Shown here: piece by piece, positions 1 through 8,943 of the stretch
How positions within the stretch are numbered: the first letter of the stretch is position 1
Layout of the letters: every line of letters starts with the position of its first letter
Program-made: the position numbers and the translations under genes
The notes under the pieces: generated by a model
What the model was told of the DNA's origin: nothing
The model's input: only the letters and a program-made list of their open reading frames with translations
Database searches by the model: none
NCBI RefSeq assembly: GCF_039537875.1
Contig: NZ_BAABBI010000001.1
Span: 310,001-374,000, forward strand
From: Corallibacter vietnamensis
GTDB lineage: Bacteria > Bacteroidota > Bacteroidia > Flavobacteriales > Flavobacteriaceae
Direction of reading: 5' to 3'
DNA length: 64,000 bases

Positions 1-2
1 AC

Positions 3-533
3 AACAGTAAAATGTGGGTCTATTTTAATGTTCCTGAAGCTGAATATTTAGATTACATGATGAATACCAAAAAAAATGAAAAAGAAGAAGTCTCTCTACT
101 TCTGGCAAACAACAAGGTATTTAATCAAAAAGGTATTGTAGAAACCATTGAAGGCGAATTTAATAACGAAACAGGAAACATTGCCTTCAGAGCAACATTC
201 CCTAATCCTGACAGCATTTTAAGACATGGTGAAACCGGAAGCGTACTTATGACTATCCCGTTAAAACATGCGCTTCTTGTTCCTCAAAAATCCACGTTTG
301 AAATATTAGACAAACGCTATGTATTTGTAATTGATAACAATAACATTGTTAGACAAAAAGAAATAACCGTTGGTGCAGAGCTTCCGCATTTATTTGTGGT
401 TGAAAATGGCCTTAATGAAAATGACAAAATTCTTTTAGATGGCATAAGACTGGTTAAAGACAGTCAAAAAATAAAATACGAATTAGAACGTCCGGATGAA
501 GTACTATCACATCTAGATATGTATGCCGAGTAA
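3..533 (+). CDS. RND efflux periplasmic adaptor subunit, C-terminal part
   Basis: This is the end of a membrane-fusion (HlyD/AcrA-type) adaptor that links an inner-membrane RND pump to an outer-membrane channel in the periplasm. The reading frame is open from base 3, before the first Met at base 12, so the gene starts outside the window; about 176 residues are visible. The visible part has the beta-barrel and membrane-proximal features of the family: WVYFNVPEAEYL at the start of the barrel domain, a segment with GETGSVLMTIPLK, then VPQKSTFEILDKRYVFVID. It lies 22 bp upstream of the pump gene, in the usual adaptor-pump-channel order. The family assignment is solid; the substrate cannot be deduced. 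Confidence 0.9.
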   Translation, partial: NSKMWVYFNVPEAEYLDYMMNTKKNEKEEVSLLLANNKVFNQKGIVETIEGEFNNETGNIAFRATFPNPDSILRHGETGSVLMTIPLKHALLVPQKSTFEILDKRYVFVIDNNNIVRQKEITVGAELPHLFVVENGLNENDKILLDGIRLVKDSQKIKYELERPDEVLSHLDMYAE

Positions 534-555
534 CCTTTAAAAAAATCATAAACTC

Positions 556-3500
556 ATGTTTAAGAAATTTATTAAAAGACCGGTTTTGGCTATTGTCATA
601 TCGGTAATTATTGTTTTTACAGGGTTATTAGCAATAAAACAATTACCTATTTCGCAGTTTCCTCAAATTGCACCTACTACAGTAAATATTTTTATCGCAT
701 ATCCAGGTTCTAGTGCAGATGTATTAGTAAAATCAACATTAATTCCTTTAGAAACAGCCATAAATGGCGTACAAGGTATGCGCTACATTGCTTCAGATGC
801 AACAAGTGCTGGAGAAGGTACACTGCGTGTTATTTTTGAACCAGGCACAGATCCTAACGATGCTGTTGTTAGAGTAAAAACCCGCGTAGATCAAGTTATG
901 CCCTTACTTCCTGAACTTGTTCAGCGAGAAGGTGTTGTTATTACTCCTGTACAACCTAGTATGCTTATGTATGTAAACTTGTTTAGTAAAAACAAAAACA
1001 ACGATGAGAAGTTTTTATACAACTACGCATACACAAGAATAGTTCCTGAAATTCAACGTATCAACGGAATTGCAAGTGCAAAAATATTAGGAAGCCGTAA
1101 GTTTGCTATTAGAGTTTGGTTAAAACCAGACAGAATGCGTGCTTATAATATTTCTGCCGAAGAAGTTTTAGAAGCGATGGAAGATCAAAGTATTCTAGCT
1201 AGACCTGGAAGAATTGGCCGTAGTTCTGGAAAAAAATCTCAAGCACTAGAGTATGTACTTACATACAGAGACAGATACAGTGAACCTGATGAATATAAAG
1301 ACATTATAATTCGTGCTAATGCTGAAGGAGAAACAATCTCTCTTGGAGATGTTGCAGATGTTGAATTAGGAAGTGAGTTTTTTGACATCTATTCTAATCT
1401 AGATGGAAATCCATCAGCATCCATAGTACTTAAACAAACGTTTGGAAGTAATGGTAGCGATGTAATAAAAGATGTAAAAGCAAAACTAAACGAACTAAAA
1501 CAAGACCTTCCTCCAGGCGTAGATTACAAAATAAGTTATGATGTATCAAACTTTCTAGACGCATCAATAGAGCAAGTAATTCATACACTTCGAGACGCAT
1601 TTATTTTAGTAGCTATTGTTGTATTTTTATTTTTAGGAGATTGGCGATCAACGCTTATCCCGATTATTGCAGTTCCTGTTTCGCTTATTGGAGCTTTCTT
1701 TATTATGCAAATATTTGGATTATCTATAAACCTAATCACATTATTTGCTCTTGTTTTAGCTATTGGTATTGTGGTAGATAATGCTATTGTTGTTGTAGAA
1801 GCAGTACATGTTAAAATGGAAGAAGAAAACCTGTCTCCCTACAAAGCCTCAACAGAAGTTCTTGGAGAAATTGGTGGAGCCATTATAGCTATTACATTAG
1901 TTATGGTTTCTGTATTTATTCCTATTTCGTTTATGTCAGGTCCTGTTGGAGTTTTTTATAGACAATTCTCTATTACTATGGCTGGATCAATTATAATTTC
2001 AGCTATTGTTGCTCTTACATTAACACCTGTGCTTTGTGCTATGTTACTAAAAAACAACCATGGTAAAGCAAGAAAAAAAACACCTATAAATAGATTTATA
2101 GATTGGTTTAATAATGGTTTTGAAAAACTAACTGGTCGCTACACTGGTTTCCTAAAACACATTGTTAGCAGAAGAGTTGTTACTTTCGGAATATTAATTG
2201 CCTTTTGCGTTGGTATTGTTATTACCAATAAAGTACTTCCTGCTGGCTTTATACCTAGTGAAGACCAAGGTATGATATATGCTATTATACAAACGCCTCC
2301 TGGAGCAACTCTAGAACGCACAAATGAAGTAGCACATAAGCTTCAAAAACTTTGTGAAGAAATGGAAGGAGTAGAATCTGTCTCATCTCTTGCGGGTTAC
2401 GAAATCATGACAGAAGGTAGAGGTTCTAACGCAGGCACATGCTTAATCAACTTAAAACCTTGGTCTAAAAGAGAGCATTCTGTTCATGAAATCATGGAAG
2501 AACTAGAAGAAGAATCAAAAGATTTAGGTGCTGTAATTGAATTTTTTGAACCACCAGCTGTACCAGGTTTTGGATCTTCAGGAGGATTTGCCTTACGTCT
2601 TCTAGATAAAACTAACGGCACTGACTACCATGAATTTGAAAGAATAAACAATGCCTTTCTAGATGAACTAGGAAAACGCAAAGAGTTAAGCGGCTTATTT
2701 ACATTCTTTGCTGCTAACTATCCGCAATATGAATTAATAATCAACAATAAAGCTGCTATGCAAAAAGGCGTTTCAATAGGTAAAGCTATGGAAAACCTCA
2801 ACATTCTTATTGGTAGTACTTACGAGCAAGGCTTTATTAAATTTGGAAGATTCTTCAAAGTTTACACACAGGCAGCTCCTGAATACAGAAGCTTACCTTC
2901 AGATTTAGAAAAATTATATGTAAAAAACGAAGAAGGAGAAATGGTTCCATATTCAGCTTTTATGAAAATGGAAAAACGTTTAGGTCCAAATGAAATTACA
3001 CGCTACAACCTCTATAATTCTGCTGCAATTCGCGGACTTCCTGCTGCTGGGTACACAAGTGCTGATGCTATTAATGCAATTAGAGAAGTTGCCAAAGAAA
3101 AGCTTCCTAGAGGTTATGATATAGCTTGGGAAGGATTATCTTATGATGAAGCCAACCGAGGCAATGATGCCATTGTTATTTTTGGTATCGTACTTATTTT
3201 TGTTTACCTAGTTTTAGCGGCACAATACGAAAGCTTTTTACTACCATTTGCCGTATTGTTATCTCTTCCTGTTGGTGTTTTTGGCTCATTTTTACTTTTA
3301 AAACTCATGGGCTTATCAAATGATGTTTACGCACAAATTGGCGTTATAATGCTTGTAGGCTTACTTGGTAAAAATGCTGTGCTAATTGTAGAGTTTGCTG
3401 TGCAAAAAAACAGGCAAGGCTCAACAATTCTAGAAGCAGCCATTGAAGGAGCCAAAATGCGTTTTAGACCAATTCTTATGACATCCTTTGCTTTTATAGC

Positions 3501-3798
3501 CGGTTTAATCCCTCTTGTTTTAGCCTCTGGAGCTGGTGCTATTGGAAATAGAACAATAGGAGGTTCTGCATTAGGTGGTATGCTTATAGGAACTCTATTT
3601 GGTGTTATCATAATTCCTGGCTTATACTATATGTTTGGAAAAATGGCAGATGGTCGCAGTTTAATTAAAGATCAAGAGCACGAACCTGTATCTGAAGAAT
3701 TTATTAGATATAGTGAAGGAGAAAATGGTATAAGACACAAACTTAAAACCATAAACAAACAATTGAAAAAATTAATGAAACGCAAAGAAAATGAATAA
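556..3798 (+). CDS. RND multidrug efflux permease (HAE1/AcrB-like)
   Basis: This is a proton-driven inner-membrane pump of the HAE1 group, 1080 residues, normal family length. The N-terminus (FIKRPVLAIVISVIIVFTG, then QLPISQFPQI) is the first membrane helix and start of the porter domain. The TM4 proton-relay motif reads GIVVDNAIVVVEAV near residue 408, so the second of the two aspartates of AcrB is Asn here. The TM10 lysine is kept (VGLLGKNAVLIVEF, K939). Two large periplasmic loops separate the two halves. The gene lies between the adaptor and the outer-membrane channel and overlaps the latter by 8 bp, so the three are one operon. The likely role is export of hydrophobic compounds or drugs; specificity is unknown. 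Confidence 0.96.
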   Translation: MFKKFIKRPVLAIVISVIIVFTGLLAIKQLPISQFPQIAPTTVNIFIAYPGSSADVLVKSTLIPLETAINGVQGMRYIASDATSAGEGTLRVIFEPGTDPNDAVVRVKTRVDQVMPLLPELVQREGVVITPVQPSMLMYVNLFSKNKNNDEKFLYNYAYTRIVPEIQRINGIASAKILGSRKFAIRVWLKPDRMRAYNISAEEVLEAMEDQSILARPGRIGRSSGKKSQALEYVLTYRDRYSEPDEYKDIIIRANAEGETISLGDVADVELGSEFFDIYSNLDGNPSASIVLKQTFGSNGSDVIKDVKAKLNELKQDLPPGVDYKISYDVSNFLDASIEQVIHTLRDAFILVAIVVFLFLGDWRSTLIPIIAVPVSLIGAFFIMQIFGLSINLITLFALVLAIGIVVDNAIVVVEAVHVKMEEENLSPYKASTEVLGEIGGAIIAITLVMVSVFIPISFMSGPVGVFYRQFSITMAGSIIISAIVALTLTPVLCAMLLKNNHGKARKKTPINRFIDWFNNGFEKLTGRYTGFLKHIVSRRVVTFGILIAFCVGIVITNKVLPAGFIPSEDQGMIYAIIQTPPGATLERTNEVAHKLQKLCEEMEGVESVSSLAGYEIMTEGRGSNAGTCLINLKPWSKREHSVHEIMEELEEESKDLGAVIEFFEPPAVPGFGSSGGFALRLLDKTNGTDYHEFERINNAFLDELGKRKELSGLFTFFAANYPQYELIINNKAAMQKGVSIGKAMENLNILIGSTYEQGFIKFGRFFKVYTQAAPEYRSLPSDLEKLYVKNEEGEMVPYSAFMKMEKRLGPNEITRYNLYNSAAIRGLPAAGYTSADAINAIREVAKEKLPRGYDIAWEGLSYDEANRGNDAIVIFGIVLIFVYLVLAAQYESFLLPFAVLLSLPVGVFGSFLLLKLMGLSNDVYAQIGVIMLVGLLGKNAVLIVEFAVQKNRQGSTILEAAIEGAKMRFRPILMTSFAFIAGLIPLVLASGAGAIGNRTIGGSALGGMLIGTLFGVIIIPGLYYMFGKMADGRSLIKDQEHEPVSEEFIRYSEGENGIRHKLKTINKQLKKLMKRKENE

Positions 3799-5239
3799 GC
3801 ACATTAAGTCTAATATATATAAAATTGGTATCATCACTGCTATAGCAACACTGCTGTTTTATAGCTGTGTACCAGTGAAGAACATTCGTGAAGAAAACAC
3901 ATCACTTCCTGAAAGTTATCAAAACGCAGTTTCTACAGACACTTTAAACTCTGCCAATATAGATTGGAAATCATTTTTTAATGATGCGCATTTAGATTCG
4001 CTAATAAATATTGCTTTAGCAAACAACCAAGAGTTAAACATAGCGCTTCAACAAGTAGCAATTGCTAAAAACGAAATAAAAGTAAGAAAAGGAGAATACT
4101 TACCATTTGTTGGTCTTCAAGCTGCTGGCGAAGTAGAAAAAGTAGGACGCTATACCAGTCAAGGCGCAAACGATGCTAATACTGACATAAAGCCTGGAGA
4201 AGAATTCCCTGAACCTTTACCTAATTATAATATTGGTCTATCAGCTTCATGGGAAATAGATGTTTGGAAAAAACTTCGTAACTCTAAAAAAGCAGCAGTT
4301 ATGGAGTATTTATCTACCGTAGAAGGCAAAAACTTTATGATAACCAATCTTATTTCTGAAATTGCAGACTCTTATTACGAGCTTCAAGCATTAGATAACA
4401 AACTGATTATTATAGAGCAAAATTTAGAGCTTCAAAATTCTGGATTAAAAACTATTAAGCTACAAAAACAAGCTGCCAGAGCCACAGAACTTGGTGTACA
4501 GCGTTTAGAAGCTGAAGTTTTTAAAAATAAAAGCGAACTTTTTTCAGTAAAGCAAGAAATTGTTGAAACTGAAAATAAAATCAACTTTTTAATAGGTAGA
4601 ACACCACAAAAAATAGCGCGCGATTCTAATGGCTTTATTGAGCAAAAAATTGATACTATTTTTACTGGTATTCCCTCTCAACTTTTACTAAACAGACCTG
4701 ATATAAGGCAAGCTGAATATGAGCTAGCAGCTGCCAAATTAAACACAAAAGTAGCTAGAGCTAATTTTTACCCTGCTTTTACTATCAGAGCTGGTATAGG
4801 TTTTGAAGCATTCAATACAAAATATCTTACTTCAACTCCAGAATCTTTAATGTATTCTGTAGTTAGTGACATGGTTGCGCCATTGATAAATCGTAATGCT
4901 ATAAAAGCAGAATACAATACTGCAAACGATAGGCAGTTACAAGTTGTTTTGGAATATGAAAAAACTATTTTACAGGCATATGTTGACGTTGCTAATGAGT
5001 TATCAAACATAAGCAATCTAAAAAACAGCTATAATCTAAAAGCGCAGCAAGTTGATGCACTTACTAGATCTATTGATATTACTAATAAACTTTTTAAATC
5101 TGCAAGAGCGGACTATATGGAAGTTTTATTGACTCAAAGAGACGCTTTAGAGTCTAAAATGGAACTTGTAGAAATTAAAAAAGATCAATTACTTGCTAGA
5201 GTTTCTATGTATCGTCATCTTGGTGGTGGTTGGAAGTAG
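3791..5239 (+). CDS. TolC/NodT-family outer-membrane efflux lipoprotein
   Basis: This is the outer-membrane channel of the tripartite RND pump, 482 residues. The N-terminus is a lipoprotein signal ending in LLFYSC with the acylated Cys at residue 26, as in OprM/NodT channels. The body has two repeated outer-membrane-efflux halves: the first around residues 60-260 (ALANNQELNIALQQVAIAKN), the second with the signature LLLNRPDIRQAEYELAAA near residue 300 and the long helix RSIDITNKLFKSARADYMEVL near the end. It overlaps the permease by 8 bp and is followed by a strong hairpin terminator, so it closes the efflux operon. Confidence 0.95.
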   Translation: MNKHIKSNIYKIGIITAIATLLFYSCVPVKNIREENTSLPESYQNAVSTDTLNSANIDWKSFFNDAHLDSLINIALANNQELNIALQQVAIAKNEIKVRKGEYLPFVGLQAAGEVEKVGRYTSQGANDANTDIKPGEEFPEPLPNYNIGLSASWEIDVWKKLRNSKKAAVMEYLSTVEGKNFMITNLISEIADSYYELQALDNKLIIIEQNLELQNSGLKTIKLQKQAARATELGVQRLEAEVFKNKSELFSVKQEIVETENKINFLIGRTPQKIARDSNGFIEQKIDTIFTGIPSQLLLNRPDIRQAEYELAAAKLNTKVARANFYPAFTIRAGIGFEAFNTKYLTSTPESLMYSVVSDMVAPLINRNAIKAEYNTANDRQLQVVLEYEKTILQAYVDVANELSNISNLKNSYNLKAQQVDALTRSIDITNKLFKSARADYMEVLLTQRDALESKMELVEIKKDQLLARVSMYRHLGGGWK

Positions 5240-5264
5240 AAACAGTAAGTTGTTTTAGTGTTAG

Positions 5265-5298
5265 AAAAAGAGACTGTTTTTGCAAACAGTCTCTTTTT
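5265..5298. terminator. Bidirectional terminator between efflux operon and YjbR-like gene
   Basis: A 15-bp stem (bases 5265-5279 with 5284-5298, centre TGCA) is flanked by A-runs on the left and T-runs on the right. It can end the plus-strand efflux operon and the minus-strand gene that stops at 5299. Confidence 0.85.
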
Positions 5299-5661
5299 TT
5301 ATAATAACGTTTCTCGTATTTTTTTTGGTAATGACTTTACAATTAAATCATATGAGTGGTCTATCAACGTTTTTATAAGCTGTGCTTCTATCTCTCCTTT
5401 ATACAATTTAACCGTGTTCCAATGTTTTTTACTCATATGGTAACCTGGCTCAACACTTTCATACATAGCTCGTAACTCTAAAGCATAGTCAGGATCACAC
5501 TTTAAATTAATGGCTTGCTCTTCTTGCTCCCAACTCTTTAAAGAAGTTAATAAAAACATTTTACCACCTACTTTAAATACCAAAACATCTTCATCAAAAG
5601 GAAAATGCTCGGTTACACCTTTTTTAGATTGACAATATGTGTATAATTGTTCAATATTCAT
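5299..5661 (-). CDS. MmcQ/YjbR-family protein
   Basis: This is a 120-residue protein of the MmcQ/YjbR family, small single-domain proteins with a CyaY-like fold whose cellular role is still uncertain. Recognisable family features are the start MNIEQLYTYCQSKKGVTEHFPF, the strand pair VLVFKVGGKMFLLTSL, the segment INLKCDPDYALELR, and the C-terminal GYHMSKKHWNTVKL. It is the last gene of a minus-strand run (beta-barrel protein, ruvC, hemW, cyclase, this gene) and lies 9 bp after the cyclase gene, so they are probably co-transcribed. Confidence 0.9.
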   Translation of the reverse strand: MNIEQLYTYCQSKKGVTEHFPFDEDVLVFKVGGKMFLLTSLKSWEQEEQAINLKCDPDYALELRAMYESVEPGYHMSKKHWNTVKLYKGEIEAQLIKTLIDHSYDLIVKSLPKKIRETLL

Positions 5662-5670
5662 ATTAAATCA

Positions 5671-6420
5671 TTATTCTAAAATTTGATATAAAACAGGCTT
5701 ACTAGGTGAGGCATCATTCTCAAAAGGTGCTATTTGAATATTTAAAAAGTACGTACCATCTAAAACGCTATTTGGCACAAAAATAAACTCGGTAATGGTA
5801 GCATCTAATCGCGGTCTTCCTGCAGTATTCCAAAAGGCATGATGCGCTAGAAGTTTCCCTTCGTCTTTTTCTTTGTCTACGCTTGGTAAATCTATTAGTA
5901 AGTGTTTTACACCTTTTTCTCTTAAATAAATTGCAGCTTCTTCTAGTAAATATGTTGGGTTTGTATTAGAATATTGTTTTGATGTTTTATCAGTCATATT
6001 TGGGATAGTACGAATTACAAGAGCTTCTCGTTTTTTGTTACCTAATGCAAATTGTACTTGCTTTTTAGAAATTACAAAATCGTCATTCAATTTTTCTGGC
6101 GCGACCGTTATAACTTCAGCTAAAAAGAAAAATTGTTTTAAATTTTGATTTATAGAGTGTACTTTTTTTGTAATGTGACCTACACATTCGGTGTGAGTAC
6201 CATGTGCATGCGGATTAAAAAAAATGTTATTAAAATTTACACTAGAACCTTGTGCCACGCTACCAACCCAATCTTCATCTTTTACAGGCTCAATTTTTGG
6301 TGCATCTTGATACCAAGCATTTACATTGCTTTCTGAAGCTTGTAAGGGGATAGATATATCTAGTGGTTTTTTTAAATCTATTTTATATTTTTTTGAATTG
6401 GTCTCTATAGTTGCTTTCAC
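5671..6420 (-). CDS. Cyclase-family metal-dependent hydrolase (kynurenine formamidase-like)
   Basis: This 249-residue protein belongs to the cyclase family, which includes bacterial kynurenine formamidase and isatin hydrolase. The metal-binding motif is visible as HAHGTHTECVGH with His at residues 71, 73, 76 and 82, close to the canonical HxGTHxDxPxH but with Glu-Cys where Asp usually stands. Further family features are the central LVIRTIPN strand and HLLIDLPSVDKEKDEGKLLAHHAFW near residue 190. Formamidase activity in tryptophan breakdown is possible, but no other kynurenine gene is nearby, so the substrate is open. It is in the same run as the YjbR-like gene. Confidence 0.85.
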   Translation of the reverse strand: MKATIETNSKKYKIDLKKPLDISIPLQASESNVNAWYQDAPKIEPVKDEDWVGSVAQGSSVNFNNIFFNPHAHGTHTECVGHITKKVHSINQNLKQFFFLAEVITVAPEKLNDDFVISKKQVQFALGNKKREALVIRTIPNMTDKTSKQYSNTNPTYLLEEAAIYLREKGVKHLLIDLPSVDKEKDEGKLLAHHAFWNTAGRPRLDATITEFIFVPNSVLDGTYFLNIQIAPFENDASPSKPVLYQILE

Positions 6421-6502
6421 TAATTGTTTTTTTAAAATTATATTAATAGAAATACGTTACTATTTGCCTTAACAAGACATGATAAAACGTGTATCAAAGA
6501 TA

Positions 6503-7639
6503 CTAAATCATGAATAGCTCTGAAGCGATTCCATCTACTAAAAACTTCCCTTTTGATGTTGTTTTCAGCACCGATTGGTGGTTTTCTTTTTCTACAACCA
6601 GTAACGTTTTAGACAAAAATATTTCTGCCTCTTTTAAAATAAAATTTTTATAGACTGTTCCAAAATCATTTTCAATTTTATCAAGAGAAACACCCCAAAT
6701 GGTTCGCAAACCAGTCATTACATATTCGTTATATTGATCTGTTACTGATAATACTTCTGAAGTTTCTGGTAATTCTCCTTGAGATATTGCTTGTATGTAT
6801 TTTGTGTTATTTGCAACGTTCCAACTTCTTGTTTTTCCTAAAAAAGAATGAGCTGAAGGCCCAATACCTAAATACGGTTTTCCTTGCCAATAACTTGTAT
6901 TGTGTTTTGAAAAGAAATGCGGTTTACCAAAATTAGAAATCTCATAATGAACAAAGCCTTGTTTTTTAGTTTCTGCAACCAAATGATTAAAATGTGATTG
7001 TGCTAAAGCTTCATTTACTGGCGGATAGGTTCCTTTTTTTATAAAACTATCTAACGCTGTTTTTGGTTCTACTGTTAATGCATAACTAGAAATATGATTG
7101 ATGCCAAATTGAAATGCAATATCAAGATTCTGCTGCCACTTTTCTAGGCTCATATTTGGTATGCCGTAAATCAAATCGATTGTAATGTTATCAAAATAGC
7201 GGGTTGCTTTTTCTAAACAAGCTTGAGCTTCTGATGCATTATGAGCGCGATTCATCGCTTTTAAATCGTCTTCAAAAAAAGATTGAATCCCGATAGACAA
7301 CCTGTTTATTGGTGATGCTGCGAGTTCTTTAATTTTAGCATCTGTTAAATCATCAGGGTTTGCTTCTAATGTAATTTCTGGATTTTCAGCTACTTCAAAA
7401 TTTTTGTAAACAGCTTTTATAATAGCTTGTATTTCTTCATCAGATAATAAACTAGGTGTTCCGCCACCAAAATAAATGGTAGAAACTATAACGTTATCAA
7501 ACGCTTTTTTACGTAATTCTAACTCGGTTATTAATGCTTGAATTAACGTTTCTTTCTTTTTTAAAGATGTAGAAAAATGAAAATCGCAATAATGACACGC
7601 TTGTTTACAAAACGGGATATGAATATAAATTCCTGACAA
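6503..7639 (-). CDS. hemW: Radical SAM heme chaperone HemW
   Basis: This 378-residue protein is HemW, formerly annotated as a coproporphyrinogen III oxidase-like protein; it binds heme and a 4Fe-4S cluster and is thought to deliver heme to target proteins. The radical-SAM cysteines are C11, C15 and C18 in IPFCKQACHYCDF. Other family motifs are IYFGGGTPSLL near residue 60, ITLEANPDD, RLSIGIQSF and the HISSYALTVEP strand. The cluster is of the HemW type and lacks the longer N-terminus of true HemN. It follows ruvC on the same strand with a 61-bp gap containing a possible -7 element (TATTTTTG on the minus strand, 7695-7688). Confidence 0.93.
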   Translation of the reverse strand: MSGIYIHIPFCKQACHYCDFHFSTSLKKKETLIQALITELELRKKAFDNVIVSTIYFGGGTPSLLSDEEIQAIIKAVYKNFEVAENPEITLEANPDDLTDAKIKELAASPINRLSIGIQSFFEDDLKAMNRAHNASEAQACLEKATRYFDNITIDLIYGIPNMSLEKWQQNLDIAFQFGINHISSYALTVEPKTALDSFIKKGTYPPVNEALAQSHFNHLVAETKKQGFVHYEISNFGKPHFFSKHNTSYWQGKPYLGIGPSAHSFLGKTRSWNVANNTKYIQAISQGELPETSEVLSVTDQYNEYVMTGLRTIWGVSLDKIENDFGTVYKNFILKEAEIFLSKTLLVVEKENHQSVLKTTSKGKFLVDGIASELFMI

Positions 7640-7700
7640 CTAAAAGTGAATAGTTTTTTTTAAAATTAATTTATGCCTTATAGAAAACAAAAATAAGCCT

Positions 7701-8258
7701 TTACGATTTTTTAACTCTGTCTTCATTTTGTTTTACAAAACTTGCCCATCCAGAATAACTCTTACCTACTTCTATTCTGCCTTGGTTATAAAAGTGACAA
7801 ACAGCAGCAGCTAATCCATCTGTAGCATCTAGGTTTTTAGGTAACGTTTTTAAACCTAATAAGCTTTGTAACATTTTTGCTACTTGCTCTTTACTGGCAT
7901 TTCCACTACCTGTTATAGCCATTTTTATTTTTTTTGGAGAATATTCAGTCACAGGCACTTCTCGAGACAAACCTGCTGCCATTGCAACACCTTGCGCGCG
8001 TCCAAGCTTAAGCATACTTTGTACGTTTTTTCCAAAAAATGGCGCTTCAATAGCTATTTCATCTGGATGATGTGTATCTATAAGTTCTATGGTGCGCTCA
8101 AAAATGAGTTTTAGTTTTAAATAATGATCGCTATGCTTTTTTAAATCTAACTCATTGAGTTGTAAAAAAGACATAGTTTTTCCCACTACTTTTATCAGTC
8201 CAAAACCCATAATTGTAGTTCCGGGATCAATACCTAAAATTATTTTTTCTTTACTCAT
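7701..8258 (-). CDS. ruvC: Crossover junction endodeoxyribonuclease RuvC
   Basis: RuvC resolves Holliday junctions with the RuvAB branch-migration complex. The protein is 185 residues, normal size. The catalytic acidic residues are visible: D11 in GIDPGTT, the Glu of AIEAPFFGKN near residue 70, and the C-terminal pair in LDATDGLAAAVCHF near residue 145. The family region RAQGVAMAAGL is present. The start codon shares one base with the stop of the upstream beta-barrel gene, so the two are translationally linked. Confidence 0.96.
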   Translation of the reverse strand: MSKEKIILGIDPGTTIMGFGLIKVVGKTMSFLQLNELDLKKHSDHYLKLKLIFERTIELIDTHHPDEIAIEAPFFGKNVQSMLKLGRAQGVAMAAGLSREVPVTEYSPKKIKMAITGSGNASKEQVAKMLQSLLGLKTLPKNLDATDGLAAAVCHFYNQGRIEVGKSYSGWASFVKQNEDRVKKS

Positions 8259-8896
8259 TAATCACAATAATAGCAACCACTCAAAGATATAGATATTCCT
8301 ATAGTTGCTGTCAATAAATTTCCATTAAAAGAACCATAACCATCAATTACAGGGTCAAAATCTTTTGAGAATCCATAAATATAAGACGCATCAAAATACA
8401 CTGAAAGTAATTGCGTAATACCATAATGTACTTCTACGCCAGCCATTGCATTAAAAAAAGACGTCTTATTGCTTCCGTAGGTTGCTAATGGTTTCACAAA
8501 TGAAAACCCTGGACCTGCATGACCAACAACACCCATGTTTTCTGGTAAAAACATAAGCAATCTTGACGCATCATAAACAGCTTGGGCATTTACTCTTGAG
8601 TAATTCAATTTAAAATATGGAGAGCTACCATCGTTAGTAATTCTATTAAAACCATAATCTAATTTTACTCCAAATTGTGGTTTTAGCATGTGCTGTAAGC
8701 CTAAATTTACAATAGGCAAATTGATGCTTTTTCCTTCAAAATTGGTTACAAAACCTGATTGCGACGGACTGTTTATACCAAGAGCTAATTGTGCTTTCCA
8801 CTTGCTAGTTTCACGTTGAGAAAACCCAGAAAAACCAAAAATAAAACATGCTAAACAAGCAATGACAAGTTTATAATTTATAAATGATGAGTTCAT
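8258..8896 (-). CDS. Secreted outer-membrane beta-barrel-like protein
   Basis: This 212-residue protein has an N-terminal hydrophobic signal segment (LVIACLACFIFGFSGFSQ) followed by alternating beta-strands typical of small OmpA-like or PorT-like barrels: WKAQLALGINSPSQSG, QFGVKLDYGFNRI, LFMFLP-type turns and a final strand LLTATIGISISLSG. After the last strand it ends in CYYCD, an unusual cysteine-containing tail for a barrel, whose C-terminal residue would normally be aromatic. It is the first gene of the run that continues into ruvC. The specific function is not recognised. Confidence 0.75.
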   Translation of the reverse strand: MNSSFINYKLVIACLACFIFGFSGFSQRETSKWKAQLALGINSPSQSGFVTNFEGKSINLPIVNLGLQHMLKPQFGVKLDYGFNRITNDGSSPYFKLNYSRVNAQAVYDASRLLMFLPENMGVVGHAGPGFSFVKPLATYGSNKTSFFNAMAGVEVHYGITQLLSVYFDASYIYGFSKDFDPVIDGYGSFNGNLLTATIGISISLSGCYYCD

Positions 8897-8943
8897 ATAA
8901 CTTTATTGTTTTAATTTGTGCTCTTAAATAATCTACGCATTAG

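Noticed and set aside
2139..2321. Open frames on the opposite strand within long genes (for example in the RND permease, dnaE and leuS)
   Set aside because: They are shadows of the coding frames, have no start-site context and no recognisable protein features.
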